DNA of 7,708 nucleotides from positions 76,701 to 84,408 of the forward strand of contig NVVB01000006.1 in the NCBI GenBank assembly GCA_002402085.1. Direction: 5' to 3'. Origin of the DNA: Gammaproteobacteria bacterium. Its GTDB lineage: Bacteria; Pseudomonadota; Gammaproteobacteria; Pseudomonadales; UBA3067. A program made the translations under genes and the position numbers. How positions within the stretch are numbered: the stretch's first letter is position 1; each line of letters starts with the position of its first letter. The notes beneath the pieces are model-generated. The model saw only the letters and a program-made list of their open reading frames with translations. It had not been told where the DNA came from and made no database searches. Shown piece by piece: positions 7,178 to 7,708 of this stretch.

Positions 7178-7708
7178 TTAATTTTCCTCGATTGAGGTGA
7201 CTTCCCCAGCGCTCAAGCATATTTTTGTTTTACATAAGCTGGCCAGCGCAAGATCATGGGTGACGATAATTAACGTGGTGTGGTTTTCTCTATTGAGTTC
7301 AAACAGCAGTGACTCAATGTTTTTGCTGCTCGTGGAATCTAAATTACCGGTGGGCTCATCGGCGAATAACACCTTCGGTTGATTCACAAACGCGCGGGCG
7401 AGCGCCACGCGCTGTTGTTCTCCGCCTGATAATTGGTTGGGATAGTGATTGATGCGATGTTCTAAATTGACACGTTGCAGCAATTCACTGGCGGTCTGTT
7501 TGGCGTTAGCGTGGTTTCTAAGCTCCAGGGGCAGCATGACGTTTTCTAATGCGGAAAGACTAGGCAGCAATTGAAACGATTGAAAAACAAAACCTACCTG
7601 CTCACCACGGACTGCGGCGCGCTGGTCTTCTGTCATGGTGCTGATACATTGTTGGTTTAGAAAAACCTTGCCTGAAGAGGGCGTATCCAGTCCGGCTAGT
7701 AAGCTCAG
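7178..7708 (-). CDS. ybbA: YbbA-type ABC transporter ATPase (5' end outside window)
   Basis: The frame stays open to the right edge, giving 176 visible residues; the ATG at 7636-7634 is internal (Met25 of the visible part). The protein is the nucleotide-binding subunit that powers the permease encoded just downstream. Numbering from the first visible residue: LSLLAGLDTPSSGKV (1-15) directly follows where Walker A should be; Q-loop FVFQSFQLLPS (Q43); ABC signature LSGGEQQRVALARAF (93-107); Walker B VLFADEPTGNLD with catalytic E118; and the H-loop IVTHDL (H151). The wording of these motifs fits the LolD/MacB-type ATPases, and YbbA best of all, given the YbbP partner. The Walker A lysine cannot be checked because it falls beyond the window. 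The short gap to ybbP shows a two-gene operon. In E. coli the divergent neighbour upstream is tesA, which cannot be seen here. Confidence 0.95.
   Translation of the reverse strand: MSLLAGLDTPSSGKVFLNQQCISTMTEDQRAAVRGEQVGFVFQSFQLLPSLSALENVMLPLELRNHANAKQTASELLQRVNLEHRINHYPNQLSGGEQQRVALARAFVNQPKVLFADEPTGNLDSTSSKNIESLLFELNRENHTTLIIVTHDLALASLCKTKICLSAGEVTSIEEN
7184..7189 (-). promoter_or_regulatory. Ribosome binding site of ybbP inside the end of ybbA
   Basis: The minus strand reads GAGGAA within the last codons of the ATPase gene, 10 bases before the permease ATG. The spacing is slightly long. The arrangement suggests that translation of the two genes is linked. Confidence 0.45.

Overview
This window looks like chromosomal DNA from a gammaproteobacterium, probably a marine or aquatic one of moderate GC content. 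The pointers are the clear YbbA/YbbP-type ABC exporter pair, a c-di-GMP EAL protein, an MlaC-like periplasmic protein, and the general style of the protein sequences. No rRNA, tRNA, CRISPR array, insertion sequence or phage gene was seen. Both ends of the window cut through genes.

Layout from left to right: (1) 1-411 (+) is the C-terminal part of an EAL-domain c-di-GMP phosphodiesterase, cut by the window edge. (2) 663-1430 (+) is a 255-residue soluble protein with a conserved-looking Cys/His cluster. It resembles the family I know as DUF6901 and starts at TTG behind a good ribosome binding site. (3) 1494-2264 (-) is a complete enoyl-CoA hydratase/isomerase family protein, convergent with the previous gene. 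(4) 2265-3205 is about 0.94 kb with no convincing gene, between two divergent genes. It holds a perfect 19-bp palindrome upstream of the hydratase and a few weaker inverted repeats. (5) 3206-4690 (+) is the most unusual gene: an exported protein with an MlaC/Ttg2D-like lipid-carrier domain fused to a family 3 solute-binding domain. (6) 4687-7173 (-) and 7178-7708 (-) are the permease and ATPase of a YbbAP-type ABC transporter, organised as an operon with a 4-bp gap. The ATPase is cut by the right edge before its Walker A motif.

How they may work together: ybbA and ybbP clearly form one two-gene unit, with the ATPase transcribed first. The fusion gene is tail-to-tail with ybbP and their stop codons overlap, so neither has room for a terminator of its own. 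The MlaC-like protein and YbbAP both belong to families handling hydrophobic molecules at the cell envelope. A functional link is only an inference from proximity, since they are on opposite strands. The EAL gene, the DUF6901-like gene and the hydratase show no evident shared pathway.

The strongest candidate for something undescribed is the MlaC-SBP3 fusion, which sits apart from any mlaFEDB transport genes visible here.
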